From Brachybacterium paraconglomeratum (GTDB lineage: Bacteria > Actinomycetota > Actinomycetes > Actinomycetales > Dermabacteraceae), in contig NZ_ML133855.1 of NCBI RefSeq assembly GCF_003994255.1, positions 186,001 to 250,000 on the forward strand: a DNA stretch of 64,000 bases. The letters are read 5' to 3'. Below are positions 17,453 to 25,503 of this stretch, in pieces (the stretch's first letter is position 1; each line of letters opens with the position of its first letter). A program made the translations under genes and the position numbers. The notes under the pieces were generated by a model. The model did not search any database. It saw nothing but the letters and a program-made list of their open reading frames with translations, and was not told where the DNA came from.

Positions 17453-17553
17453 TGTGGATGGCATTGTGGAAAACGAGGAGCTGTGGAGGAAAGGTGTGGA
17501 TCGAGAGCCGCATTGCGCTCGAGATCCGCCACTCGATCAGAAAGTTATCCACA
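17453..17553. promoter_or_regulatory. Cluster of DnaA-box-like 9-mers
   Basis: A perfect DnaA box TTATCCACA lies at 17545-17553. In reverse orientation there are TGTGGAAAA (17465-17473, one mismatch), TGTGGATGG (17453-17461), TGTGGATCG (17495-17503) and TGTGGAGGA (17482-17490, weak). The four reverse sites face the perfect box within about 100 bases. There is no dnaA or dnaN here, so this is not a normal chromosomal origin. It may be a DnaA-titrating or DnaA-regulated promoter region. Confidence 0.5.
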
Positions 17554-17591
17554 TATTCTCTGTGGGCCTTTCTTCTGTCGGTGTCGGTCCC

Positions 17592-17597
17592 TAGTCT
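17592..17597 (+). promoter_or_regulatory. Candidate -10 box (TAGTCT) for HNH gene
   Basis: TAGTCT fits the actinobacterial -10 pattern TANNNT and lies 67 bases before the preferred start codon. There is no clear -35 hexamer. Confidence 0.3.
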
Positions 17598-17663
17598 GAA
17601 GGGGTCGGATCGAGAAGGGCGGTGCATCGACGCATCGCCGACGCGGACGGGGAGGAGGGGCCG

Positions 17664-19493
17664 ATGGGCATCACGCAGCCGGAGCATTCGCCGGGCGATG
17701 AGATCGCCGACGGCGCACGCGACGCGGTGCGTTCCGAGCGGTCGGATGCCGCCGCCCCAGATACCTCCGCGTGGGAGGTCTCCCTGCCCTCGGTTCCCGC
17801 CTCGTCGCCGGTGGTGACGGCATCACCGTCGGCTCCTGCCGCCACCTCCCCGGACCCCGTCGACGATGCCCTGATCGCGTCGCTTCCTGCACGTTTCCGC
17901 CGGGTCGGCGCACGCCAGGCTCGTACTCGTGACGCGCTGCCCGATCTCGGCGGCTGCGCCGACGACCCCGCCCTGAGCGAGGCCGCGCAGCGCGTGTGGG
18001 ATGCGGAGCGCGCCACTGCCCTCGCGCTCGCGGCGCAGTACCGCGCCCTCGCCGCCCTGCACGAGTTCGAGGGAGAGTACGAGGACGCCTGCGAGCTCGA
18101 CGAGGTCGAGACGCTCCGCGCCGCACTCGGCCTCCGGGTCACTCGCAGTGCCGCGAGCTGGCGACTGCGCGACGCATACCAGGCCGTGAACCATTTCCCG
18201 CGCACCCTCGAGAACCTTGAATCCGGGAGCATGCCGTCGGCCTGGTTCCAGAAGATGCTGAAGACCTCGCAGAAGCTCTCCGAATCCTCCAGGAGGGATC
18301 TCGATGCCGTGATCTCGACATGGTCCACGGATATCAGCCCGGAACGATTCTTCACGCTCCTGCGCGCCCTCATCGAGCATCTCGCCGAGCGCGAGAGCCG
18401 TCCCGATCCCGTCGCCGCGCTCGAGCGCACCGTCGAGCTGCTTCCCGGCGCGGAGGCCGGCACCGGGACCCTGAGGATCACGGGCCCGATCCCCGAGATC
18501 CTCGCCCGGTGGAAGTCGATCGACGAGTCCGCCCGCGCCGTCCAGGCGGCGCAGCGTGCGGCGCTCCGCGACGGCACACCGATCCCGCACGACCCCGACG
18601 GCATCGTCCTCGAGACCGGCAGGGCCCTTCCGCTCACCCGGCTGCGCTACGCCCTGATCGGTACCGCCGAACTCGACGTCGACGGGGTCGCCGTCCCCGC
18701 CGAGCGGTTCCGCCTCAACGTCACGGTGCCCGTGCTGACCCTGCTCGGCGCCTCCGACCAGCCCGGCATGCTCGACGGCGTCACCCCGCTGCCGCCCTCG
18801 ATGGCGCGTTCCCTCGCCGGCAGCTGCACCGTCTGGCACCGCGTCCTCACCAGCGCGAGCAGCGGCGCCTTCCTCCCGCTCCCGGCCGACCGCGTCATCC
18901 CCACCCCCGCGATGCTCGAGCACCTCCGGCTCCGCAACGGACAGTGCGCCGTCCCCGGATGCACGCGCCCCACCTCCTGGGCCTCCGAGTGCGACCACAT
19001 CGAGGAGTGCCTGCGCGGCACCCCGGGCGAGGGCGGCGCCACCGAGGTCGAGAACCTGCACCTCCTGTGCTGGCAGCACCACCTCGACAAGACGAGCGGC
19101 CTGCTGGACCCCACCCGGCTCCCCACGCAGGCAGGCAAGCCCGGCCGCACCCGCTGGACGATCGGCCGCCACGGCGACGCCGTCGCCGTCCTCGACGACC
19201 TCGACCACGCCAGCCTCGAGATGGTCGAGCTGCTCACCGCCGCCTGGACCGGATTCCTGCGCGGCGCCCACGTCGGCAGCCCCGCGACCAGCCCGAACAG
19301 CCCACCGGGGCATCCCGCTGACCGGCGTGTGCTCACCACACCGGTGGCCGGGGAGCCGACCCTGCAGACCCAGGCGCCGCCCGGGCCCCCGCCGACCGCG
19401 ACGACCTCGCGCGGCGAGACTCCGACACCGCGTGCCCAGCTCCCGGAGCCCCCGCCGGAGGGATGGGGCGACTACGGTCCGCCGCCCTTCTGA
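17664..19493 (+). CDS. DUF222 / HNH endonuclease domain protein
   Basis: 609 aa from the ATG at 17664, which has GGGGAGGAGG at ideal spacing; an upstream in-frame start at 17622 lacks a site. The long N-terminal part (about 60-400) is the DUF222 (13E12-repeat) domain of actinobacteria, rich in Ala, Arg and Glu. The HNH nuclease module (about 424-475) has LRNGQCAVPGC, CDHI and LLCWQHHLDK, giving the two zinc cysteine pairs and the catalytic His-Asn-His set. The C-terminus is Pro-rich. These genes are multicopy in many actinobacteria and of unknown role; mobility or DNA repair have been suggested. DnaA-box-like words precede it. Confidence 0.88.
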   Translation: MGITQPEHSPGDEIADGARDAVRSERSDAAAPDTSAWEVSLPSVPASSPVVTASPSAPAATSPDPVDDALIASLPARFRRVGARQARTRDALPDLGGCADDPALSEAAQRVWDAERATALALAAQYRALAALHEFEGEYEDACELDEVETLRAALGLRVTRSAASWRLRDAYQAVNHFPRTLENLESGSMPSAWFQKMLKTSQKLSESSRRDLDAVISTWSTDISPERFFTLLRALIEHLAERESRPDPVAALERTVELLPGAEAGTGTLRITGPIPEILARWKSIDESARAVQAAQRAALRDGTPIPHDPDGIVLETGRALPLTRLRYALIGTAELDVDGVAVPAERFRLNVTVPVLTLLGASDQPGMLDGVTPLPPSMARSLAGSCTVWHRVLTSASSGAFLPLPADRVIPTPAMLEHLRLRNGQCAVPGCTRPTSWASECDHIEECLRGTPGEGGATEVENLHLLCWQHHLDKTSGLLDPTRLPTQAGKPGRTRWTIGRHGDAVAVLDDLDHASLEMVELLTAAWTGFLRGAHVGSPATSPNSPPGHPADRRVLTTPVAGEPTLQTQAPPGPPPTATTSRGETPTPRAQLPEPPPEGWGDYGPPPF

Positions 19494-19531
19494 TGCCGCG
19501 CGCCCGTCCCTCGTCCGTCGCACCCCACCCC

Positions 19532-19537
19532 TAGGCT
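19532..19537 (+). promoter_or_regulatory. Candidate -10 box (TAGGCT) for sbcDC
   Basis: TAGGCT ends only 7 bases before the sbcD ATG. If used, the transcript would begin at or next to the start codon, giving a leaderless mRNA, which is common in actinobacteria. No good Shine-Dalgarno sequence precedes the ATG, which agrees. Confidence 0.35.
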
Positions 19538-19544
19538 CGATGAC

Positions 19545-20723
19545 ATGAAGATCCTGCACACCTCGGACTGGCACCTGGGCCGTACCCTGCATAAGGTCGA
19601 CCTGCACGAGCACCAGGCCGCCTTCCTCGACTGGCTCGTCGACCTCGTCGAGGCCGAGGGGGTGGACGTGGTCGTGATCCCCGGCGACGTCTACGACCGC
19701 GCCGTGCCCGCGGTGAGCAGCGTGACCCTCCTGGACCGGGCCCTCGCCCGCCTCGCCGACACCGGCGCGACCGTGGTCCTCACCAGCGGGAACCACGACT
19801 CCCCGGAGCGGCTCGGCTTCGGCCGCTCCCTGATGCGCGCCGGCATCCACCTGCTCACCGACCTGCCCGCGATCGAGCATCCCGTCTCCGTCGAGGACGA
19901 GCACGGCGAGGTGCTGTTCTTCGGCCTGCCCTATCTCGAGCCGGACCGCGCTCGCACCGAGCTCGCTCGCGAGGGCGAGGAGCCGCTGCCCCGCAGCCAC
20001 GAGGCCGTCACCCGCGCGGCCCTGGACCGGGTGCGCGAGCGCGCCGCGGCCCGGCCCGGTGCCCGCACCGTCGTCCTCGCCCACACCTTCGTCACCGGCG
20101 GCGAGGCCAGCGATTCCGAGCGCGACCTCTCCGTCGGCGGCGTCGACTCCGTGCCCGCCGGGGTGCTCGGCGGCATCGACTACCTCGCCCTCGGCCACCT
20201 CCACGGCTGCCAGGACCTCACCCGCAGCGTCGGCGCCCCCGCCTGGTACTCCGGCTCCCCGCTCGCCTTCTCCTTCTCCGAGCGCAGCCACCGCAAGTCC
20301 GTCCTCCTCGTCGAACTGGGCGCCCCTGGGGCCGACGGGGAGCGGGCCGAGGTCGACGTGCGCCGCATCGAGACCCCCGTCCCGCGCCGTCTCACCGAGC
20401 TGCGCGGCACCCTGGAGGAGATCCTCGCCCGCCGGGACGAGCACGCCGGGGACTGGCTGAAGGCCGTCGTCACCGACCCCGCCCGCCCAGCCCACCTGCA
20501 GGAGCAGCTCCGTGAGGCCTACCCCCACCTGCTCCTGACCGAGTACGCCCCCGAGGGCCGCGCCGCGAGCGCCGGCACCCCGGTGGTGCGCCGGGAGCAG
20601 AACCCGCTGGAGGTGATGGACGAGTTCCTCGCCCACGTCACCGGCGGCGACCCCACCGCGGCGGAGCACGACGTGCTCGAGCGCGCCTACTCCGCCGTCC
20701 GCCGCCAGCAGGAGGCCTCGTGA
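19545..20723 (+). CDS. sbcD: SbcCD nuclease subunit D
   Basis: 392-aa Mre11-type Mn2+-dependent nuclease that cleaves hairpins and blocked DNA ends together with SbcC. Phosphoesterase motifs stand in order: TSDWHLGRTLH (residues 6-16), GDVYDRA, TSGNHDSPERLG, LAHTFV and LGHLHG. The last third is the capping domain that contacts SbcC. Its TGA overlaps the GTG of sbcC. The presence of a hairpin nuclease in a genome with long perfect inverted repeats (see 39004-39060) is worth noting, since SbcCD destabilises such repeats in Escherichia coli. Confidence 0.95.
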   Translation: MKILHTSDWHLGRTLHKVDLHEHQAAFLDWLVDLVEAEGVDVVVIPGDVYDRAVPAVSSVTLLDRALARLADTGATVVLTSGNHDSPERLGFGRSLMRAGIHLLTDLPAIEHPVSVEDEHGEVLFFGLPYLEPDRARTELAREGEEPLPRSHEAVTRAALDRVRERAAARPGARTVVLAHTFVTGGEASDSERDLSVGGVDSVPAGVLGGIDYLALGHLHGCQDLTRSVGAPAWYSGSPLAFSFSERSHRKSVLLVELGAPGADGERAEVDVRRIETPVPRRLTELRGTLEEILARRDEHAGDWLKAVVTDPARPAHLQEQLREAYPHLLLTEYAPEGRAASAGTPVVRREQNPLEVMDEFLAHVTGGDPTAAEHDVLERAYSAVRRQQEAS

Positions 20724-23700
20724 AGCTCCACCACCTCCGCATGACCGGGATCGGCCCCTTCGCCGGCACCGTCGAGATCGACTTCGCCGCCCTCGGCGCC
20801 TCCGGCACCTTCCTGCTCGAGGGGCCGACGGGCTCCGGCAAGTCCACGATCCTCGACGCGATCGTCTACGCCCTCTACGGGCAGGTCGCCGGCTCCGCCA
20901 CCAGCGCCGACCGGATCCGCTCCCAGTTCGCCGCGCCGACGGAGCCGAGCATCGTCGACCTCGTCTTCGAGACCCCCTCCGGACTGCACCGCGTGCGCCG
21001 CTCCCCGGAGTTCCAGCGCCCCAAGCTGCGCGGCACCGGCACCACGAAGGAGCAGGCCAAGGCCCTGATGTGGCGGATCGGGTCCCCACAGGCCCTGCCC
21101 GCCGCGATCGCCGACACCGCCGGCGCCGGCGACGGCAGCGAGGTCATCGCCAGCCGCCTCGACGAGGTGGGCCGCGAGGTGCAGCGCGCCGTCGGCCTCA
21201 CCCGCGAGCAGTTCACCCAGACCGTCCTGCTGCCCCAGAACGAGTTCGCCCGCTTCCTCCGCGCCGGCACCGGGGAGCGCCAGCAGGTGCTGCAGCGCGT
21301 CTTCGGCACCGAGACCTACGCCGCCGTCGAGAAGCAGCTCGAGGAGATGCGCAAACAGGCCAAGCGCCAGGTCGACGCCGCCCAGCAGACCCTCGGCACA
21401 GCGCTGGCGCGCTTCACCGAGGCCGTCGCCCTCGAGGACGAGGACTCCGCCGCGCTCACCGAGCACGCCGCCGCACTGCGCCTCGAGTCCCTCGCCTCCG
21501 CGGCCGACGCCCAGCTCGCGCAGGTCACCGCCCGCGCGGCCGAGACCGCCGCTTCCTCCGCCGCGGCGCAGGAGGTGGAGCAGACCGCGCGGACCGCCGC
21601 CGAGGCCGCCCGCACCGCCCGCACCCGAATCGATCGCCGCCGAGAGCTCGACCAGCTCGCGACCCGCCTCGAGACGGAGAAGCCCGAGGTCACGAAGGCG
21701 TCGGCCGCGCTCGAGCGCGACGAGACCGCCCGCCCCGTCGTCGAGGTGCTGCGGCGACGCGACACCGCCGCCCAGGCCGCCTCGGCCGCGATCGAGGCCC
21801 TCGCCGCGCGCGCCGAGGAGACGCGACCCGCGCACCCCGACCTCGTCGACCTCCTCGCGGAGCAGGCCGAGGACCCCGCCGCCGCACTCGCCGCCGCGGC
21901 CGACGAGGCGACCGGCGCCGCCGGCGCCCTCAAGGACCTCGTCGACCTCGAGACCGCGCTGCCCGAGCGGGAGAAGCAGCTCGACGCCCGACGCGAGGCC
22001 CTCACGGCCCGGGAGGAGCAGTTGAAGGCTGCGACCGTCCGGCTCGAGGAGCGCCCCGCTGCCCGCGGTGCCCTCGTCACCGCGCGCGAGGAGGCCCGCA
22101 CCGCCGCCTCGGGCCTCGCCGAAGCGCGGCTCGCCCTCGCCGCCGCGCAGGACGTGCTGAAGGCCGCGACCGCCGCAGATGCCCAGGTCAAGGCCGTCGC
22201 GAAGGCCAAGGAGACGGCCGAGCGCTCCCTGCGCACCGCCCGCGCCCGCGCTGAGGAGGAGGCCACGCTGCGTCGGCGCCGCTTCGCCGGGATCGCCGCC
22301 GAGCTCGCCGCCGACCTCGAGGACGACTCCGCCTGCCCCGTCTGCGGATCCCACGAGCACCCCCACCCCGCGGACCCCTCCGAGGACGCCGTCAGCCCTG
22401 AGCAGGTCGAGGCCGCCGAGACCGCCCGCCGCGCCGCCGAGCAGGCACAGGCCGCCGACGCACAGGCCCTCGCCCTCGCCGAGCGGGAGCTCGCCGCGCT
22501 GCGCGAGGACGCCGGGGAGCACACCCCCGACACCGCCCACGCCGAGGTCGCGACCCGCACCGCCGCCGTCACCGCCGCGACGACCGCCGCCGCCCGTGCC
22601 GACGAGCTCGAGACGCAGCTGAACGCCTTCGACGCCGAGACCGAGAAGGCCACCCGCGCCAAGGAGGCGCTCGCCCTCGACATCGCCCGTGAGCGCACCG
22701 GCATCGACGAGACCGGCCGCACGCTCGCCGCCGACCGCACCCGGATCGACGAGGCCCGCGGCGAGGACGGCTCCATCGCAGCGCGCCGCCGCGGCCACAC
22801 TGCCCGCGCCCGCGCCGCGACCGCGCTCCGCGAGGCGCTGCGCAGCCGCGTCCAGGCCGAGAGCTCCGCCGCCGAGCTCGCCGCCGAGGCCGACCGCGCC
22901 CTCGCCGCCAGCGGCCTCGCCACCGCCGAGACCGCCCGCGCCGCAGTCCTGCCCGCCCAGGAGCGCACCCGTCTGCAGAAGCAGGTCCAGACCCGCGCCG
23001 TCGACGAGACCCGCCTCGCCGACGGTCTCGCCGAGGACGGCATCGCGGACACCGTCGCGACCGACGAGGCCCGCGAGCAGGCCGAGGCGGCGCTGGTCGC
23101 CGCGGGGGAGAGGCTCACCGCCGCGCAGACCGCCGCGAGGGAGGCTGCGGGGCTCGCCGCCCGCAGCGCCGGCGTGGCCCAGCGCGCCGGCTCCGCTCGC
23201 GAGGCCCTCGCCGCCGCCTCCGAGCAGGTCCGCGCCGTCGGCGAGGACGCCGGGGTCGTGGTGCGCGTCGCCGACCTCGCCACCGGCCGCTCCGCCGACG
23301 GCGAGCGGGTGCAGCTGTCGACCTACGTGCTCATGTGGCGGCTGGACGCCGTGATCGACGCGGCCAACGCCCGCCTCGCCCTGTTCTCCGGCTCCGAGCT
23401 CGAGCTGCAGCGCGACCGCGGCGCACGCGGCGCGCGGAAGACCGGACTGGACCTGCTGGTCCTCGACCGCCGCACCGACCAGGTGCGCGTGCCCGAGACC
23501 CTCTCCGGCGGCGAGACCTTCTTCGTCTCCCTCGCGCTCGCCCTGGGCCTCGCCGACATCGTCATGGGGGAGGCCGGCGGGGTGCAGATGGAGACCCTCT
23601 TCATCGACGAGGGCTTCGGCTCCCTGGACCCCGAGACCCTCGAGACCGTCGTGCGGGAGATCGGGCGGCTCACCGAGAGCGGCCGCACCGTCGGGATCGT

Positions 23701-23794
23701 CAGCCACGTCGGCGACATGAAGTCCCAGATCGCCGAGCAGATCCACGTGCGCCGCGGCGCCGACGCCCGCTCGACCCTGACCGTCACGGCCTGA
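20720..23794 (+). CDS. sbcC: SbcCD nuclease subunit C (SMC-like ATPase)
   Basis: 1024-aa Rad50-type ATPase. Walker A GPTGSGKST lies near residues 35-43. Long Ala/Glu/Arg-rich coiled coils flank a zinc hook CPVCGSHEHP near residue 539, which joins two complexes. The C-terminal head has the signature LSGGETFFVSLALALGLAD and Walker B ETLFIDEGFGSLD, then the H-loop VSHV. The GTG start overlaps the sbcD stop (GTGA), so the subunits are made together. Confidence 0.95.
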   Translation: MKLHHLRMTGIGPFAGTVEIDFAALGASGTFLLEGPTGSGKSTILDAIVYALYGQVAGSATSADRIRSQFAAPTEPSIVDLVFETPSGLHRVRRSPEFQRPKLRGTGTTKEQAKALMWRIGSPQALPAAIADTAGAGDGSEVIASRLDEVGREVQRAVGLTREQFTQTVLLPQNEFARFLRAGTGERQQVLQRVFGTETYAAVEKQLEEMRKQAKRQVDAAQQTLGTALARFTEAVALEDEDSAALTEHAAALRLESLASAADAQLAQVTARAAETAASSAAAQEVEQTARTAAEAARTARTRIDRRRELDQLATRLETEKPEVTKASAALERDETARPVVEVLRRRDTAAQAASAAIEALAARAEETRPAHPDLVDLLAEQAEDPAAALAAAADEATGAAGALKDLVDLETALPEREKQLDARREALTAREEQLKAATVRLEERPAARGALVTAREEARTAASGLAEARLALAAAQDVLKAATAADAQVKAVAKAKETAERSLRTARARAEEEATLRRRRFAGIAAELAADLEDDSACPVCGSHEHPHPADPSEDAVSPEQVEAAETARRAAEQAQAADAQALALAERELAALREDAGEHTPDTAHAEVATRTAAVTAATTAAARADELETQLNAFDAETEKATRAKEALALDIARERTGIDETGRTLAADRTRIDEARGEDGSIAARRRGHTARARAATALREALRSRVQAESSAAELAAEADRALAASGLATAETARAAVLPAQERTRLQKQVQTRAVDETRLADGLAEDGIADTVATDEAREQAEAALVAAGERLTAAQTAAREAAGLAARSAGVAQRAGSAREALAAASEQVRAVGEDAGVVVRVADLATGRSADGERVQLSTYVLMWRLDAVIDAANARLALFSGSELELQRDRGARGARKTGLDLLVLDRRTDQVRVPETLSGGETFFVSLALALGLADIVMGEAGGVQMETLFIDEGFGSLDPETLETVVREIGRLTESGRTVGIVSHVGDMKSQIAEQIHVRRGADARSTLTVTA

Positions 23795-23918
23795 GACCAC
23801 CCCGCGTGGGGCGAGGGCTCTTCAGGACCTTCATCGCGAAGCGGGAGGAGACCTTCGAGACGCCGCCGCGAGCCGCGGCACGTGGAACCGCTGGCGAACC
23901 TGCGCTGAGGACTGCGCC

Positions 23919-23924
23919 TACCAT
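23919..23924 (+). promoter_or_regulatory. Candidate -10 box (TACCAT) for fabH
   Basis: TACCAT lies 29 bases before the fabH ATG in the short gap after sbcC. It fits TANNNT. No clear -35 element is visible. Confidence 0.3.
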
Positions 23925-23953
23925 CGATGCATCCGTCGGACCAGGAGAGCACC

Positions 23954-24934
23954 ATGACCACGAGCCCCCGCCCCTTCGCCGCCCAGGCCCCCGCGGCCGG
24001 ATCGAGGATCCTCGGCACCGGCCATCACCGGCCCGACCGCGTGATGACCAACGCCGACCTCGAGCAGCTCGTCGAGACCAGCGACGAGTGGATCCGCCAG
24101 CGCACCGGCATCGAGGAGCGTCGCATCGCGGCCGACGGGGTCGACGTCGGCGACCTCGCCGCGATCGCCGGACGCAGCGCGCTCGCCGACGCGGGCGTCG
24201 ACCCCTCCGAGATCACGCAGGTGATCGTCGCGACCTGCTCCAACCACGAGCGCTCCCCGAGCGCTGCGGGCCGCGTCGCCCAGCAGCTCGGCATCCCCGC
24301 GCCCGCCGCCTTCGACGTGGGCGCGGCCTGCTCCGGCTTCGAGCACGCGCTCGCCGTGGCCGACATGTCGATCCGCACCGGCGCCTCGACCACCACCCTC
24401 GTGATCGGTGCGGAGAAGCTCTCCGCCGTCACCGACTACACCGACCGCACCACCTGCATCCTCACCGCCGACGGGGCGGGCGCGATGGTGCTGACCGCGA
24501 GCGACCAGCCCGGCATCGCGCCGGTCGTCTGGGGCACCGTCCCCGAGCTCGCCGACGCCGTCACCATCAACGGCGAGGGCCCCGCCTTCGCCCAGCAGGG
24601 ACGGCAGGTGCTCGGCTGGGCGCTGCGCGAGGCGCCGAAGATCTCGCAGCGGATCGTCGAGGCCGCCGGACTGACCATGGAGGACATCGACGTGTTCGTC
24701 CCCCACCAGGCGAACCTGCGCATGATCGAGCCGCTCGCCGCCGCGCTCGGCCTGCGCGAGGACGCGATCGTCGCCGACGACATCATCACCTCCGGCAACA
24801 CCTCCGCCGCGACGATCCCGCTGGCGATCTCGCGGATGCGCGAGGCCGGGCGGATCCCCTCCGGCGCGACCGCGCTGCTGGTCGGCTTCGGCGGCGGCTT
24901 CTCCTGGGCCGGCCAGGTGGTGCGCCTGCCCTGA
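23954..24934 (+). CDS. fabH: Beta-ketoacyl-ACP synthase III family protein
   Basis: 326-aa condensing enzyme that joins an acyl-CoA primer to malonyl-ACP. The catalytic Cys-His-Asn triad is in VGAACSGFEHAL, VPHQANLRMIEPLA and TSGNTSAATIPLA. SDEWIRQRTGIEERR near the N-terminus is the usual FabH start-region signature. The ATG at 23954 has CAGGAG at good spacing; 23927 is an upstream in-frame ATG without a site. It stands alone, with no fabD, acpP or fabF next to it, so it could be a second KASIII or a housekeeping FabH moved from the cluster. Confidence 0.88.
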   Translation: MTTSPRPFAAQAPAAGSRILGTGHHRPDRVMTNADLEQLVETSDEWIRQRTGIEERRIAADGVDVGDLAAIAGRSALADAGVDPSEITQVIVATCSNHERSPSAAGRVAQQLGIPAPAAFDVGAACSGFEHALAVADMSIRTGASTTTLVIGAEKLSAVTDYTDRTTCILTADGAGAMVLTASDQPGIAPVVWGTVPELADAVTINGEGPAFAQQGRQVLGWALREAPKISQRIVEAAGLTMEDIDVFVPHQANLRMIEPLAAALGLREDAIVADDIITSGNTSAATIPLAISRMREAGRIPSGATALLVGFGGGFSWAGQVVRLP

Positions 24935-24945
24935 CGGGCTGCCGA

Positions 24946-24951
24946 TAGGAT
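24946..24951 (+). promoter_or_regulatory. Candidate -10 box (TAGGAT)
   Basis: TAGGAT, 39 bases before the GTG of the DUF456 gene, fits the TAGGNT-type -10 seen in front of several genes in this window. The -35 region is not recognisable. Confidence 0.35.
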
Positions 24952-24990
24952 CGACGAGGCCCCATCCGCTCCCGCGCCCCGGAGGACCTC

Positions 24991-25503
24991 GTGGTCGATT
25001 CCCTGACCGTCCAGATCATCGTCACGGTCCTCGCCGGCCTCGCCTACGCCGTCGGCCTCACCGGCATCATCGTGCCGGTCCTGCCCGGCACCATCACGAT
25101 CGTCATCGCGACCCTGGTCTGGGCGATCCTGATCGGCGGCTGGCCCGCCTGGGTCGCCTTCGGGATCGTGCTCCTGCTCGGCGCGGCCGGCATGACCGCC
25201 AGCTACGTCCTCACCGGGCGCCGCCTCCACGCGGCCGAGGTGCCGATGTGGCCGGTCTACGTCGCGATCGCCGCGGCGGTCGTCGGCTTCTTCGTCATCC
25301 CCTTCCTCGGGCTGCCGATCGGCTTCCTCGCCGGACTGTACGTCGCCGAGTCGCTGCGGCTGAAGGACTGGAGGAAGGGCCTGGACAACACATGGATCGC
25401 GCTGAAGGCCCTCGGCACCGGGATCCTCATCGAGTTCTCCCTGGCGGTGCTGTCCACGTTCACCTTCGCGATCGCGGTCATCGTGCACTTCGTGACCGCA
25501 TGA
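24991..25503 (+). CDS. DUF456 membrane protein
   Basis: 170 aa, nearly all hydrophobic, with about four or five membrane segments. Conserved DUF456 features include GLTGIIVPVLPGT near the start and GFFVIPFLGLPIGFLAGLYVAE near the middle, two Gly/Pro-rich repeats that look like an internal duplication. The function of the family is unknown. GGAGGA lies 4 bases before the GTG start. The next gene, an ABC exporter subunit, starts inside its stop codon (ATGA), so the three genes up to 29410 form one operon. Confidence 0.88.
   Translation: MVDSLTVQIIVTVLAGLAYAVGLTGIIVPVLPGTITIVIATLVWAILIGGWPAWVAFGIVLLLGAAGMTASYVLTGRRLHAAEVPMWPVYVAIAAAVVGFFVIPFLGLPIGFLAGLYVAESLRLKDWRKGLDNTWIALKALGTGILIEFSLAVLSTFTFAIAVIVHFVTA

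Larger units (their letters stand above)
17350..17663. other. Intergenic region with DnaA-box-like words
   Basis: About 310 bases between the riboswitch and the HNH gene. The left end has GGGTCGATGCCCCT and CGCAGGGGTC, which can form a small hairpin. The middle is clearly less GC-rich than the genome and holds the DnaA-box-like 9-mers described separately. No open reading frame here looks real. Confidence 0.6.

Noticed and set aside
17453..17553. Chromosomal replication origin
   Set aside because: DnaA-box-like words are present, but dnaA, dnaN, rpmH and an AT-rich unwinding region are absent.
17823..21089. 1088-aa minus-strand open frame across the HNH gene and sbcD
   Set aside because: It spans three real plus-strand genes and has low-complexity composition.
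20687..23800. 1037-aa minus-strand open frame opposite sbcC
   Set aside because: It mirrors the coiled-coil codons of sbcC. No recognisable domain.
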